NCBI GenBank assembly: GCA_900469955.1 | Contig: UBYX01000002.1 | Coordinates: 272,609-336,608, forward strand | DNA length: 64,000 nt | Origin: Hyphomicrobiales bacterium | GTDB lineage: Bacteria > Pseudomonadota > Alphaproteobacteria > Rhizobiales > Rhizobiaceae | Reading direction: 5' to 3' | In this document: positions 53,002-61,339 of the stretch, piece after piece | Layout: each line of letters begins with the position of its first letter | Position numbering within the stretch: the first letter of the stretch is position 1 | The notes under the pieces: generated by a model | Seen by the model: the letters and a program-made list of their open reading frames with translations, nothing else | Databases searched by the model: none | What the model was told of the DNA's origin: nothing | Translations under genes and position numbers: made by a program

Positions 53002-54305
53002 CCGAAAAACTGATCCGCGGACGATTGCTCTCTTTTAGGCGCGCGCCGCAAAGCCTTACAGACACCGAGAGCTATTCGTATGAAAGCGATGGCGCGCTGC
53101 TGGTCGCCGACGGCAAGATCGCCGCCGCCGGCGACTACGCGACAGTGAAGGCAAAGGCCGCGGATGGTGTGGAGGAAATCGACCACCGGCCGTATCTCAT
53201 CCTGCCGGGATTCATCGACACCCACATGCATTTCCCGCAGATGCAGGTGATTGCCTCCTATGCGGCCAATCTGCTCGAATGGCTGAACACCTACACCTTT
53301 CCGGAGGAATGCCGGTTCGTGGAAAGCGAACACGCCGCCCGCATCGCCGCGCATTTCTACGACGAACTTCTGCGCCATGGCACGACGACGGCGGCCGCCT
53401 ATTGCTCCGTCCACAAGAGTTCGGCCGACGCCTATTTCGCCGAAGCCCTGAAGCGCGGCATGTGCATGGTGGGCGGCAAGGTGATGATGGACCGCAACGC
53501 GCCGCAGGGCCTGCTCGACACCCCGGAAATGGGCTATGACGAGACGCGGGCCGTGATCGCCGACTGGCACGGCAAGGGCCGAAATCACGTTGCCATAACC
53601 CCGCGCTTCGCGATCACCTCGACGCCCGGCCAGATGAAGGCCGCCCAGGCGCTGGCCGAGGAATTTCCGGACCTCCACATCCAGACCCATCTTTCCGAGA
53701 ACCACGAGGAAATCCGCTACACCTGCGAGCTCTATCCGGAGGCGACGGACTACACGGATATCTATGCCCGCTACGGCCTTCTGGGAAAGAAGACCCTGCT
53801 CGGCCATGCGATCCACCTTTCCGACCGCGAGGCGGATGCGCTGTCTGAGGCGGGCAGCGTTGCCGTCCACTGCCCGACCTCCAACCTTTTCCTCGGCTCC
53901 GGCCTCTTTCCGATGAAGACGCTGATGCGGCGGGAAAAGCCGGTCCGCGTGGCGGTTGCGACCGATATCGGCGGCGGATCGAGCTATTCCATGCTCAGGA
54001 CCATGGACGAGGCCTACAAGATCCAGCAGCTTCTGGGCGAGCGTCTCAATCCGCTCGAAAGTTTCTACCTGATGACGCGCGGCAATGCCGAAGCCCTGTC
54101 GCTGGTGGACCAGATCGGCACTCTGGAGCCCGGCACCGATGCCGACCTGGTGGTGCTGGACGCTGCGCCGACACCTGCAATGAAGCTCAGGATGGAGACC
54201 ATCAAGACGCTGCCGGAAGAACTCTTCCTGCTGCAGACCATGGGCGACGACCGAGCAGTCGTCGAGACCTATGTGGCGGGGAGCGCCATGAAGGAAAGCA
54301 TCTGA
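52998..54305 (+). CDS. guaD: Guanine deaminase
   Basis: This 435-residue amidohydrolase converts guanine to xanthine and ammonia. It has LPGFIDTHMHFPQMQVI (metal His pair), FPEECRF, HGTTTAAAYCSVH, HIQTHLSENHEEI, LGHAIHLSDREADALSEAGSVAVHCPTSNLFLGSGLFPM and VAVATDIGGGSSYSML (metal Asp). Translation is coupled to puuD through ATGA, so urate production from guanine and urate oxidation are linked at the expression level. No terminator is obvious after it. Confidence 0.95.
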   Translation: MTEKLIRGRLLSFRRAPQSLTDTESYSYESDGALLVADGKIAAAGDYATVKAKAADGVEEIDHRPYLILPGFIDTHMHFPQMQVIASYAANLLEWLNTYTFPEECRFVESEHAARIAAHFYDELLRHGTTTAAAYCSVHKSSADAYFAEALKRGMCMVGGKVMMDRNAPQGLLDTPEMGYDETRAVIADWHGKGRNHVAITPRFAITSTPGQMKAAQALAEEFPDLHIQTHLSENHEEIRYTCELYPEATDYTDIYARYGLLGKKTLLGHAIHLSDREADALSEAGSVAVHCPTSNLFLGSGLFPMKTLMRREKPVRVAVATDIGGGSSYSMLRTMDEAYKIQQLLGERLNPLESFYLMTRGNAEALSLVDQIGTLEPGTDADLVVLDAAPTPAMKLRMETIKTLPEELFLLQTMGDDRAVVETYVAGSAMKESI

Positions 54306-54492
54306 GCGCTCCAGGCGGAAAACGCACGTTCCCTAAAATCTTAACAAATCCTCAAAGCCGATTGAAATCTCTTTTGCGCAAGGATGACCACAGGTGATGA
54401 ATCCGCGTTCACGCAAGGGACGCACCACAACGGCATGATGCCAGTCTTCACCGCGCCGATAAACGTGTCGTCCCTCCTGCGCGAGAAGTTTC

Positions 54493-55443
54493 ATGGCCAG
54501 CATTTCCTATAACCAGTCGTCGGCTTCGGCGCTTGCCTTGCTGACCGGTTCGACTAGGGCGCTGGAACGCCAGACGGTTCGGGTCGCATCCGGCCGCGAA
54601 GTCAACCAGGCGTCCGACAACGCCGCCTACTGGTCGATCGCGACGTCCATGCGTTCCACCGGCCTGTCGCTCTCGTCCGCGCAGGACGCCGCGGGCCTTG
54701 CCGCCGCGACCACGGATATCGCCTCGCTCGGCATGGAAGCGGCAACCGGCATCGTCTCCGAGATCAAGGCGAAGCTCATCCTGGCGCGCGCGCCGGGCAT
54801 CGACAGAGATGCCGTCAATGCGGAAATAGCGCAGCTGAAGGAGCAACTGGGCACGGTGTCGGAGTCCGCCTCCTTCAACGGCGAAAACTGGTTGCAGGCT
54901 TCCGGCGTGCCGGGGGTCAAATCCCTGGTGGCCTCGCTGTCCACCGGTCCGGACGGCACGACCTCCGTCAACACCATTGAGGTCGATACCAGCGAGACGA
55001 CGCTGACCAGCGGCGGCAATCCCGAAGACGGCCTTTTGACGAAGACCTATTCCGGGACCACGCCGGCGGGCAATGCCTATGAATATTACCTGCTACCCTC
55101 GGGCGGCACGCCGGCTTCGGCGACGGCCAAGGAAGTCGGGATTTCAAACGAGACGACCGAGGACGAGCTGGACGGCATGATCTCCGCCGTGGACAGCATG
55201 TTGTCCGGCCTCACCTCCGCCGGCGCACGCCTCGGCGCCACCTCGGGCCGCATCGACGGCAACATGGATTTTCTTTCGAAGCTGCAGGATTCCATCGAAC
55301 GCGGCGTCGGGCGTTTGGTGGATGCCGACATGGAAGAGAGCGCCGTCAAGCTTGCCGCAACGAAGGTGCAGCAGCAGCTCCAGACGATCGGCCTGAACAT
55401 CGCCAACGAGCAGGCCAAGAGCATTCTCACGCTTTTCCGCTGA
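54493..55443 (+). CDS. Orphan flagellin
   Basis: This 316-residue flagellin has the conserved N-terminal D0/D1 helices (YNQSSASALALLTGSTRALERQTVRVASGREVNQASDNAAYWSIATSMRS), a short variable central domain (about 150-225), and the C-terminal D1/D0 helices (EESAVKLAATKVQQQLQTIGLNIANEQAKSILTLFR). No other flagellar gene is nearby: the neighbours are guaD and lldD. It lacks a methylated Lys-rich pattern and starts MASISYNQSSA, unlike the usual rhizobial MTSILTN. A clear terminator follows. It may be a minor filament subunit. Confidence 0.92.
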   Translation: MASISYNQSSASALALLTGSTRALERQTVRVASGREVNQASDNAAYWSIATSMRSTGLSLSSAQDAAGLAAATTDIASLGMEAATGIVSEIKAKLILARAPGIDRDAVNAEIAQLKEQLGTVSESASFNGENWLQASGVPGVKSLVASLSTGPDGTTSVNTIEVDTSETTLTSGGNPEDGLLTKTYSGTTPAGNAYEYYLLPSGGTPASATAKEVGISNETTEDELDGMISAVDSMLSGLTSAGARLGATSGRIDGNMDFLSKLQDSIERGVGRLVDADMEESAVKLAATKVQQQLQTIGLNIANEQAKSILTLFR

Positions 55444-55469
55444 TCTTCCGGACCTGATCAGCAACAAAC

Positions 55470-55501
55470 AAAGCCACGCGCCTCAACCGCCGTGGCTTTT
55501 T
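55470..55501 (+). terminator. Flagellin gene terminator
   Basis: AAAGCCACG (55470-55478) pairs with CGTGGCTTT (55491-55499) around a 12-base loop and is followed by more Ts. It lies 27 bases after the flagellin stop and could also work for leftward transcription because of the A-run. Confidence 0.85.
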
Positions 55502-55636
55502 GATTTCGGGATGCGGCACCCTTTCTTTTCGGCGGTTAAGAGTGGATATCTGCGTCATGATTTCCGATGACCATCCCTGAAATTTTGTGCTAACTCCTTG
55601 CCCGCCCTGTTTCCCGCCTCGAAAGCAAACCGACTG

Positions 55637-56782
55637 ATGTCCAAGCCGCTGACCATTGCAGACCTGAAGACCCTCGCCCGCCGCCGTGTCCCAAAAATGT
55701 TCTTCGATTATGCCGACAGCGGCGCCTGGACCGAAGGCACCTACCGGGCGAACGAAGACGATTTTGCCAAGATCAAGCTGCGCCAGCGGGTGCTGGTCGA
55801 CATGACAGACCGATCTCTGGCAACCACCATGATCGGGCAGAAGGCCGCCATGCCCGTGGCGATCGCCCCAACCGGCTTGACCGGCATGCAGCACGCCGAC
55901 GGCGAGATGCTGGCGGCGAAGGCTGCCGAGGAATTCGGCGTTCCCTTCACGCTCTCGACCATGAGCATCTGCTCGATCGAGGACGTCGCTTCCGTCACCT
56001 CGAACCCCTTCTGGTTCCAGCTCTATGTGATGCGCGACCGCGGCTTCATCGAGCGGCTGATCGGTCGCGCCAAGGCCGCCAAGTGCTCGGCGCTGGTCGT
56101 CACGGCCGACCTGCAGATCCTCGGCCAGCGGCACAAGGATCTTCGCAACGGCCTCTCCGCACCTCCGAAATGGACGCTAAACAGCCTGATGCAGCTCGCC
56201 ACCCGGCCGCGCTGGTGCCTGGAAATGCTCGGCACCAAGCGCCGCGGCTTCGGCAACATCGTCGGTCATGCGAGCAATGTTTCCGACCTGTCCTCGCTCA
56301 GCGCCTGGACGGCGGAGCAGTTCGATCCGCGACTGTCCTGGGACGACGTCCGCTGGATCAAGAACCTCTGGGGCGGCAAGCTGATCATCAAGGGCATCCT
56401 TGACGAAGAGGATGCGCGCGCCGCAGCCGACACCGGCGCCGATGCAATCATCGTTTCAAACCATGGCGGACGGCAGCTCGACGGCGCCCCCTCCTCGATC
56501 AGCATGCTGCCGAGGATCGTCGATGCCGTGGGCGACCGGATCGAGGTCCATTTTGACGGCGGCATCCGCTCCGGCCAGGACGTCTTGAAGGCGGTGGCGC
56601 TCGGCGCCCGCGGCACCTATATCGGTCGGCCCTTCCTCTACGGCCTCGGCGCCATGGGTAAGCCCGGCGTGACCGCGGCGCTCGAGATCATCCGCAAGGA
56701 GATGGACATCACCATGGCGCTGTGCGGCAAGCGGGACATCCAGACGATCGACCGCAATATTCTGGCCAATATGCCGTTCTGA
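55637..56782 (+). CDS. lldD: FMN-dependent alpha-hydroxy acid dehydrogenase, L-lactate dehydrogenase type
   Basis: This 381-residue (beta/alpha)8 flavoprotein has ARRRVPKMFFDYADSGAWTEGTYRANEDDF, VAIAPTGLTGM, TADLQILGQRHKDLRNGLSAPPK, IIVSNHGGRQLDGAPSSI (catalytic His, substrate Arg) and VHFDGGIRSGQDVLKAVALGARGTYIGRPFLYGLGAMG (FMN phosphate). It oxidises L-lactate (or glycolate/mandelate) to the 2-oxo acid. The RHKDLRNGLSAPPK loop is typical of LldD rather than plant-type glycolate oxidase. It is in the middle of the purine region, but a direct pathway link is not proven. Confidence 0.88.
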   Translation: MSKPLTIADLKTLARRRVPKMFFDYADSGAWTEGTYRANEDDFAKIKLRQRVLVDMTDRSLATTMIGQKAAMPVAIAPTGLTGMQHADGEMLAAKAAEEFGVPFTLSTMSICSIEDVASVTSNPFWFQLYVMRDRGFIERLIGRAKAAKCSALVVTADLQILGQRHKDLRNGLSAPPKWTLNSLMQLATRPRWCLEMLGTKRRGFGNIVGHASNVSDLSSLSAWTAEQFDPRLSWDDVRWIKNLWGGKLIIKGILDEEDARAAADTGADAIIVSNHGGRQLDGAPSSISMLPRIVDAVGDRIEVHFDGGIRSGQDVLKAVALGARGTYIGRPFLYGLGAMGKPGVTAALEIIRKEMDITMALCGKRDIQTIDRNILANMPF

Positions 56783-56822
56783 GCAGGAACTGCGATTGAG
56801 AAGGCTACCTTGGGCGGCAGCG

Positions 56823-57575
56823 TCAGCACCAGCCGCCCTTGGCGCCCGGCTTGCGGGCGAGACCTTCGCGCACAAGAATATCGGAAAGCGACATGCCGTT
56901 GCGGGTCACCTGCCTCAGCTTGTGACCGTCGACCTCGGAATCGTTCCCCTGCCAGGTGACCAGCTCGAAAGGCCCGGAATCGAGGAAGGCGCGCACCCTG
57001 AGTTCCGCGTCGCTCGCCTTGACACGTTCTTCCTCGCAGTGCGGCTTCTTGATGTCCGGCACTTCGACGCCGACGAGGCGGATCTTTTGACCGTGAAAAA
57101 CGAACCGGTCGGCGGAAACGACGCAGTCGTCCTGCTTTGCCGTGCCGCAGAGATAGAATTTCGCCTGATAGGCGCCGGCAAGTCCTTCGTCCGTTTTGGA
57201 GGCCTCGCCGGCCTTCGGCGTCTCGTCGCTGAGCGGCTTGCCGATCGGTGCCGGCGGGATGATCGCCGCCGTGTGGTTCTGGTCAGGTGGCGTCGCAGGC
57301 TTTGATGTCACCGGGCGATGAGCCGTTGCGACGACAGGTTTCGGCGGAACCGGTTTGTCGGAAACAGAGGCCGGCTTGGCCGCGACATGTGTGGGTTTGT
57401 CCGTCGTCAGGCTGGCGACGAAGCGACGCGCTGCAGCCGAGTTCTCATAAAGGGCGATTCCCCCTGCGACGGCAGCCAAGGCCCCGACCCAGAGCCAGGT
57501 CGACGAGCCGGAGCTCGCCGCCGAACGCTTGCCGCCTTTGCGACGAGAACCGGATTTTCCCCGCGACTGAGCCAT
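56823..57575 (-). CDS. Membrane-anchored SNase-like (thermonuclease) protein
   Basis: This 250-residue protein has a basic N-terminus (AQSRGKSGSRRKGGKR), a single transmembrane anchor (about 29-45, WLWVGALAAVAGGIALY), a Pro/Lys/Ala-rich stalk (about 60-140), and a C-terminal SNase-like OB-fold. That fold has KIRLVGVEVPDIKKPHCEEERVKASDAELRVRAFLDSG and DGHKLRQVTRNGMSLSDILVREGLARK. The catalytic Arg/Glu set of staphylococcal nuclease is not fully evident, so nuclease activity is uncertain. The ATG at 57575 has GGAG seven bases upstream. Confidence 0.78.
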   Translation of the reverse strand: MAQSRGKSGSRRKGGKRSAASSGSSTWLWVGALAAVAGGIALYENSAAARRFVASLTTDKPTHVAAKPASVSDKPVPPKPVVATAHRPVTSKPATPPDQNHTAAIIPPAPIGKPLSDETPKAGEASKTDEGLAGAYQAKFYLCGTAKQDDCVVSADRFVFHGQKIRLVGVEVPDIKKPHCEEERVKASDAELRVRAFLDSGPFELVTWQGNDSEVDGHKLRQVTRNGMSLSDILVREGLARKPGAKGGWC

Positions 57576-57649
57576 GACCATCTCCACTTTTCGAATCGAG
57601 GAGAAGTATCGGAGGCAAGGATTGCCGAATGGTTTCTGCGAGGTCATGG

Positions 57650-57934
57650 TCAGTAGTGAAAACAGCATTGGAGAACGACAAGCCTTGGCTCACCGCCAAC
57701 ATCCTCCACGCGATACACCAACCGGTGTTCCTGCGTAATTCGCCGAGACCATTGGCCCTTAAGTTGGTTGCGCAGCGGTTCCGGCTTCCCAATACCTTCA
57801 AAAGGATGGCGCAACGCATCCTTGATCAGCTCATTGATCCGAATGACGATCTTCGGGTCGGTCTCTTGCCAGTAGATATACTCGCGCCAAGCTTCTGGTT
57901 CCCAGGCAAGCAGAAACGTCTTGCCTGGTGGCAT
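57650..57934 (-). CDS. Txe/YoeB-family toxin (ribosome-dependent mRNA interferase)
   Basis: This 94-residue protein closely follows YoeB: WEPEAWREYIYWQETDPKIVIRINELIKDALRHPFEGIGKPEPLRNQLKGQWSRRITQEHRLVYRV and the C-terminal HY. The conserved catalytic set is visible: Glu52 (KPEPL), Arg64/65 (WSRRI), His93 and Tyr94. It cleaves mRNA in the ribosomal A site in studied homologues. Its ATG overlaps the antitoxin TGA by one base (TGATG); a TTG one codon earlier is possible but less likely. Confidence 0.92.
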   Translation of the reverse strand: MPPGKTFLLAWEPEAWREYIYWQETDPKIVIRINELIKDALRHPFEGIGKPEPLRNQLKGQWSRRITQEHRLVYRVEDVGGEPRLVVLQCCFHY

Positions 57935-58221
57935 CAACCGGACTTCTTGGTCAGAGCATAGTCTTCCGGCTCGATAAGGTCATGAACGATCAAGTTCTTT
58001 CCCTCTTCGGCGGTGGCGATCGCTTCCATCAAGCGCGTTGCATTCGCCGGTGTGGAAAGAAGATGAAGCGTCTCCAGCATGCCCTCATATTCATCCTTGT
58101 CGATCAGGATGGCAGAGGGCTTGTCACGGCGCACGATCTCCACCGCCACGCGATCGTTGGAAACTTCATCGAGAAGGCTCGCGAGTTCCTGACGAGCCTG
58201 GGAAAACATGATCGTGCGCAT
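57934..58221 (-). CDS. Phd/YefM-family antitoxin
   Basis: This 95-residue antitoxin has the Phd/YefM DNA-binding N-terminus (MRTIMFSQARQELASLLDEVSNDRVAVEIVRRDKPSAILIDKDEYEGMLETLHLLS) and a flexible acidic C-terminus (AEEGKNLIVHDLIEPEDYAL) that wraps the toxin. The ATG at 58221 has GGAGG nine bases upstream; an in-frame frame extends further but lacks an SD. Its operator is the TGTAC inverted repeat upstream. It overlaps the toxin gene by one base. Confidence 0.92.
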   Translation of the reverse strand: MRTIMFSQARQELASLLDEVSNDRVAVEIVRRDKPSAILIDKDEYEGMLETLHLLSTPANATRLMEAIATAEEGKNLIVHDLIEPEDYALTKKSG

Positions 58222-58241
58222 CGGCGCCTCCAACGAAGACA

Positions 58242-58259
58242 TGTACAACAAATAGTACA
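58242..58259. promoter_or_regulatory. TGTACA-type inverted repeat, operator of the YefM/YoeB-like operon
   Basis: TGTAC and GTACA half-sites at 58242-58246 and 58255-58259 with 8 bases between them lie 20 bases upstream of the antitoxin start. TGTACA-type half-sites are the known recognition element of YefM-YoeB repressors, so autoregulation is likely. Confidence 0.7.
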
Positions 58260-58284
58260 AGTCCTCAGGAAGATCAAATATCTC

Positions 58285-59034
58285 TTACACCACCCGCCCC
58301 GTCGCAAGCGCCGTAGCCCAATCGAGGCGGCCGTTCGAGGCCGCGAGCCGCGACATCGCCATGTGATCGTATGGCACGTTGCGGAATTGCGGCACCCAGC
58401 CGGACGCCGTCTTCTCCATAACCGCGTAGGATGCCATGCAGTGGCCCGTCTCCACCTTGTGAACCAACGGCTTGTCGTCGTCATAGGCAGGGCAGCCGAC
58501 GCTTCCAGGATTGACGACGAGGCGCCCGTCAGAAAGCTGCACGGCGCGCGGTACATGGCTGTGGCCGCAGAGGATCAAGGGCTGGTCGATGCCCTCCGCA
58601 AGCGCCTCGATCTCGGAGAGCGGCTTCAGAAAGACATGCCCGTCGCTCGATACCTCCTCCAGCCAGTAGACATTGTCGTCTCGCGGCGTGGCATGGCAAA
58701 GGAAGACCTCCTCCCGGTAAACCATACTGAACGGCAGCTTGCGCAGCCAATCGAAATGCCGCTGCGAGAGCTGCGCATGGGCATGCGCATCGGAGGGCGC
58801 GAACGCACCGGCCGGCGTTTCGAGGAGATAGCGGTCGTGATTGCCCCGGACCGTCCGCACCGCATGCATATCCAGAAGCAGCAGCAGATCGCCCGCCCGG
58901 TCTGCTTCCAACGGCCCGCTGAAGCAATCGCCGAGATTGACAATCTCGCGTATGCCGAGCGATGCAATGTCGTCCAGCACCGCTCGCAATGCCGCGCAAT
59001 TTCCATGAATGTCGGCGATCGCGGCAAAACGCAT
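58285..59034 (-). CDS. Calcineurin-like metallophosphoesterase
   Basis: This 249-residue protein has the standard metallophosphoesterase motifs: ADIHGNCAALRAVL (DxH), NLGDCFSGPLEADR (GD), VRGNHDRYLLE (GNHD) and ILCGHSHVPRAVQL (GHxH). This YfcE/MPE-2 layout typically acts on cyclic nucleotides or phosphodiesters, but the substrate is unknown. Its ATG overlaps the uraH TGA (TGATG), so it is part of the allA-uraH transcript and may hydrolyse an intermediate linked to purine breakdown; this is inference. Confidence 0.88.
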   Translation of the reverse strand: MRFAAIADIHGNCAALRAVLDDIASLGIREIVNLGDCFSGPLEADRAGDLLLLLDMHAVRTVRGNHDRYLLETPAGAFAPSDAHAHAQLSQRHFDWLRKLPFSMVYREEVFLCHATPRDDNVYWLEEVSSDGHVFLKPLSEIEALAEGIDQPLILCGHSHVPRAVQLSDGRLVVNPGSVGCPAYDDDKPLVHKVETGHCMASYAVMEKTASGWVPQFRNVPYDHMAMSRLAASNGRLDWATALATGRVV

Positions 59035-59390
59035 CAGCTTCCCCTGTAGGTCGAGTAGCCGTAGGGCGAGAGAAGCAGCGGCACGTGATAATGCGCCGCG
59101 GTGTCGGAGATGCCGAAGCGGATCGGAATGACGTCGAGAAAGGCAGGTTCGGTGAGCTTCGTGCCCTGCGCGCGAAGATAGTCGCCGGCATAAAAGACGA
59201 GTTCGTATTCGCCGACAAGGAAGCTCTCGCCGATCAGGATCGGCCCGCCGTCGGCCCGTCCGTCGGAATTGGTGGCGAGGGATTTGATCTTCTCGCGGGC
59301 CTCGCCGCTCAACCGGTAGAGATCGATCTTCAGCCCTTCGGCAGGCCGGCCGCTGGCGGTATCGAGCACATGGGTGGTGAGGCCTGTCAT
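59034..59390 (-). CDS. uraH: 5-hydroxyisourate hydrolase
   Basis: This 118-residue transthyretin-like enzyme opens the ring of 5-hydroxyisourate, giving OHCU. The signatures are [16 protein letters not shown] (catalytic His), a central Arg/His set ([29 protein letters not shown]) and the C-terminal YRGS, which is diagnostic of HIUase rather than transthyretin. It overlaps the allA stop by four bases and the metallophosphoesterase start by one. Confidence 0.96.
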   Translation of the reverse strand: MTGLTTHVLDTASGRPAEGLKIDLYRLSGEAREKIKSLATNSDGRADGGPILIGESFLVGEYELVFYAGDYLRAQGTKLTEPAFLDVIPIRFGISDTAAHYHVPLLLSPYGYSTYRGS

Positions 59391-59887
59391 AGGCTGGGCT
59401 CCGCGATCAGATAGGGAGTTTCGAAGAAGAATTCTTCCAGATTGTTGCCGGGACCTTCGCGGTCGGCAACCAGAAAATCGCTGGCGCTGCCGATTACCAT
59501 CAGCGGATGATGCCAGACGTTCCGGCGGTAGTTTACGCCCTGATCGCCGCGCGCCAAGAATATCCGGGGGACGTCGGGCGTGCCGTCCTGATCCTGCGAA
59601 ACCGCGACGAGAAAGGGCTGGCCCGAAAGTGGCGAAAAGCTCTGGCTGCCGAACGGGTGCCGCTCCATCATCGTGATGGCATAGGGAAACTGCCGCGGCT
59701 GACCGCGGAATATGCTGAGGATGATCCGCGCGCCCTCGCCGGTCACCTCGGGCGCTGCCAGCGCATGGAAGCGCTCCGTCGTACCCCCGTTGATGAGCTT
59801 CATGGTAGAAGGATTAGTTTCGATCACGTCGCCGAAGGGCGCGAAGGCCGCTTTGGTGAGCGGCCGGATTTCAAGAAAATCGGTCAA
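59387..59887 (-). CDS. allA: Ureidoglycolate lyase
   Basis: This 166-residue cupin protein cleaves ureidoglycolate to glyoxylate and urea. It has the AllA pattern [74 protein letters not shown] and [17 protein letters not shown], where conserved His and Arg residues form the active site. It lies 15 bases downstream of the first HepT-like gene and is coupled to uraH. The enzymes making ureidoglycolate from allantoate are not in the window. Confidence 0.95.
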   Translation of the reverse strand: MTDFLEIRPLTKAAFAPFGDVIETNPSTMKLINGGTTERFHALAAPEVTGEGARIILSIFRGQPRQFPYAITMMERHPFGSQSFSPLSGQPFLVAVSQDQDGTPDVPRIFLARGDQGVNYRRNVWHHPLMVIGSASDFLVADREGPGNNLEEFFFETPYLIAEPSL

Positions 59888-59902
59888 TTCAAAAGCCTTT
59901 GA

Positions 59903-60265
59903 TCATTCGCCTTGAGCACGCCAGTGGCGGAGAGAGTCTAGCTGGGAGATGAGAGCGGGCAGAGAGATTTTCACCGTATCCAGGACGATAGGCAGTTCCA
60001 GCTCATAATAATCGTGCACCACGAAATTGCGCAGTCCGCGCATTTTCGACCAAGGTATCTCTGGATGTTCGACCGGGAAGTCTGGATGATGTGCCATGAT
60101 CCTCGATGCGGCTTCGCCGACAAGGACCAATGCCATCGCCACTGCCATCTGGGTGCGGACGTCCGACAGGAAATCTTCCTGTTCCATGTCTGCGACGAAG
60201 TCACAGGCCTGAAGCGCGGCAGATTGCATCTGATCGAGATACCCTCTCAGGCGATCCCCGCTCAT
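59903..60265 (-). CDS. HepT-like toxin (DUF86), module 1
   Basis: This 120-residue helical protein has the HEPN motif RNFVVHDYY (R-x4-H-x-Y, residues about 83-91), which is intact, so RNase activity is expected. In studied systems MntA-type partners poly-AMPylate the final Tyr. It overlaps its partner gene by ATGA (60262-60265). It sits between the MntA-like gene and allA. Confidence 0.9.
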   Translation of the reverse strand: MSGDRLRGYLDQMQSAALQACDFVADMEQEDFLSDVRTQMAVAMALVLVGEAASRIMAHHPDFPVEHPEIPWSKMRGLRNFVVHDYYELELPIVLDTVKISLPALISQLDSLRHWRAQGE

Positions 60266-60552
60266 ATGGCCGACGCTTCCGCCAATATCCTGGTCCGCAT
60301 CGCGGGTTTGAGGCCACCGGAGGTGACGAGGTCAACTCTGGTCTTCAAAAGCTCTTCCAATGTCTCCTGAAGCCCCCCAAGATCGAACAAAGTGGTGCCA
60401 GGAAGCGCATCCACCAGGATGTCGATATCGCTCTCCGGTCCGTCCTCGCCGCGGGCCACCGAGCCGAAGACACGCGGATTGGCCGCGTTGAAGCGCTTCG
60501 TCGCTTCGCGGATCGCTTCCCTGTTCTTCTCCAAGACTTCCGACGGTCTCAT
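60262..60552 (-). CDS. MntA-like nucleotidyltransferase antitoxin, module 1
   Basis: This 96-residue minimal nucleotidyltransferase has FGSVARGEDGPESDIDILVD (GS-x10-DxD), the full catalytic motif. It should AMPylate the HepT partner. Its first 12 codons and upstream 37 bases are nearly identical at the DNA level to those of module 2, although the rest of the protein is only about half identical. Confidence 0.92.
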   Translation of the reverse strand: MRPSEVLEKNREAIREATKRFNAANPRVFGSVARGEDGPESDIDILVDALPGTTLFDLGGLQETLEELLKTRVDLVTSGGLKPAMRTRILAEASAI

Positions 60553-60589
60553 GACGGCATCACTCCCGATATCGTCAATATAAGCGACG
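60518..60589. repeat. 72-bp promoter/5' segment shared with the second MntA gene (copy 1)
   Basis: This stretch matches 61240-61311 at 71 of 72 positions (offset 722). It covers 37 bases upstream of the MntA start and the first 11-12 codons. The CGATATCG/GATATC centre and an AT-rich TTATATTGA on the minus strand may be the operator and promoter. Confidence 0.92.
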
Positions 60590-60624
60590 GAAGATCGGGA
60601 GAAAAGCGTTATGGAAGACGCTTC

Positions 60625-60987
60625 CTATTCACCTTGGACATGCCGATGGCGGGCATTTTGAAGTTGCGCGAGCAATTCCGGAATCATCTGGTCCACGGTC
60701 AGCCACACCGTCTCGATATCGAGCTGAAAATATTGATGCGCAATACGATTGCGCATGTTCTTGATATCCCGCAAGGGAATTTCGGGATGCTCGACAACGA
60801 AACTCGGGAACCGCTCCATTATCTTTGTCGCGCATTCACCGATTGCCATGATGTTGGCGATGACCGCGTCCTGCATGACCTCGTCATCGTGGAAGCTATC
60901 CCTATCCATACCTCGGACATATCTCACGGCTTTTCCGCCGGCGAAAATCATGCGGTCCAGATATGTCTCCAGGCGCTCAGAAGTCAT
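60625..60987 (-). CDS. HepT-like toxin (DUF86), module 2
   Basis: This 120-residue HEPN protein has RNRIAHQYF (R-x4-H-x-Y), intact. It shares layout and the EHPEIPxxxxxxMRNxxxH core with module 1 but differs at about half of positions, so cross-inhibition by the other antitoxin is uncertain. Its ATG overlaps the partner stop (ATGA). Confidence 0.9.
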   Translation of the reverse strand: MTSERLETYLDRMIFAGGKAVRYVRGMDRDSFHDDEVMQDAVIANIMAIGECATKIMERFPSFVVEHPEIPLRDIKNMRNRIAHQYFQLDIETVWLTVDQMIPELLAQLQNARHRHVQGE

Positions 60988-61274
60988 ATAGCGGCAGCTT
61001 CCGCTATGACGCGCGCGCGAATCTCGGGTGGGAAATCCCCGGGCACTTTTACGTCTACCGGGATTCCCAGCGCCTCCTCCAAATCACCCTGGAGACCGCC
61101 CAGAGTAAAGAGCGAGGTCGTTGGCGACGGATCGACCAAGATATCCAGATCGCTGTCCGCACGGTCGCTGCCTCGAAGCACTGACCCATAGACACGAGGA
61201 TTTAAGACCTGCCGGCGGGCAACGATCGCTCGAATAATGTCCCTGTTCTTCTCCAAGACTTCCGACGGTCTCAT
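60984..61274 (-). CDS. MntA-like nucleotidyltransferase antitoxin, module 2
   Basis: This 96-residue protein has YGSVLRGSDRADSDLDILVD (GS-x10-DxD), the same fold as module 1. The ATG at 61274, aligned with the module 1 start, is preferred over an in-frame start at 61340. It lies 65 bases after the uraD stop on the same strand, so it may be transcribed by read-through from puuE-uraD as well as from its own promoter. Confidence 0.92.
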   Translation of the reverse strand: MRPSEVLEKNRDIIRAIVARRQVLNPRVYGSVLRGSDRADSDLDILVDPSPTTSLFTLGGLQGDLEEALGIPVDVKVPGDFPPEIRARVIAEAAAI

Positions 61275-61311
61275 GACGGCATCACTCCTGATATCGTCAA
61301 TATAAGCGACG
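61240..61311. repeat. 72-bp promoter/5' segment shared with the first MntA gene (copy 2)
   Basis: This is the counterpart of 60518-60589 (71/72 identical; the single mismatch is 60567 versus 61289). Identity stops sharply inside codon 12 of the gene and again upstream at 61312. Confidence 0.92.
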
Positions 61312-61339
61312 CAAGGTTGAGAGGAAAGAACCGCATCCA

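Noticed and set aside
54330..54375. A FliA-like promoter (TAAA ... GCCGAT) upstream of the flagellin gene
   Set aside because: Spacing between the two boxes is about 19 bases instead of 15, and rhizobia generally lack FliA; the match is probably chance.
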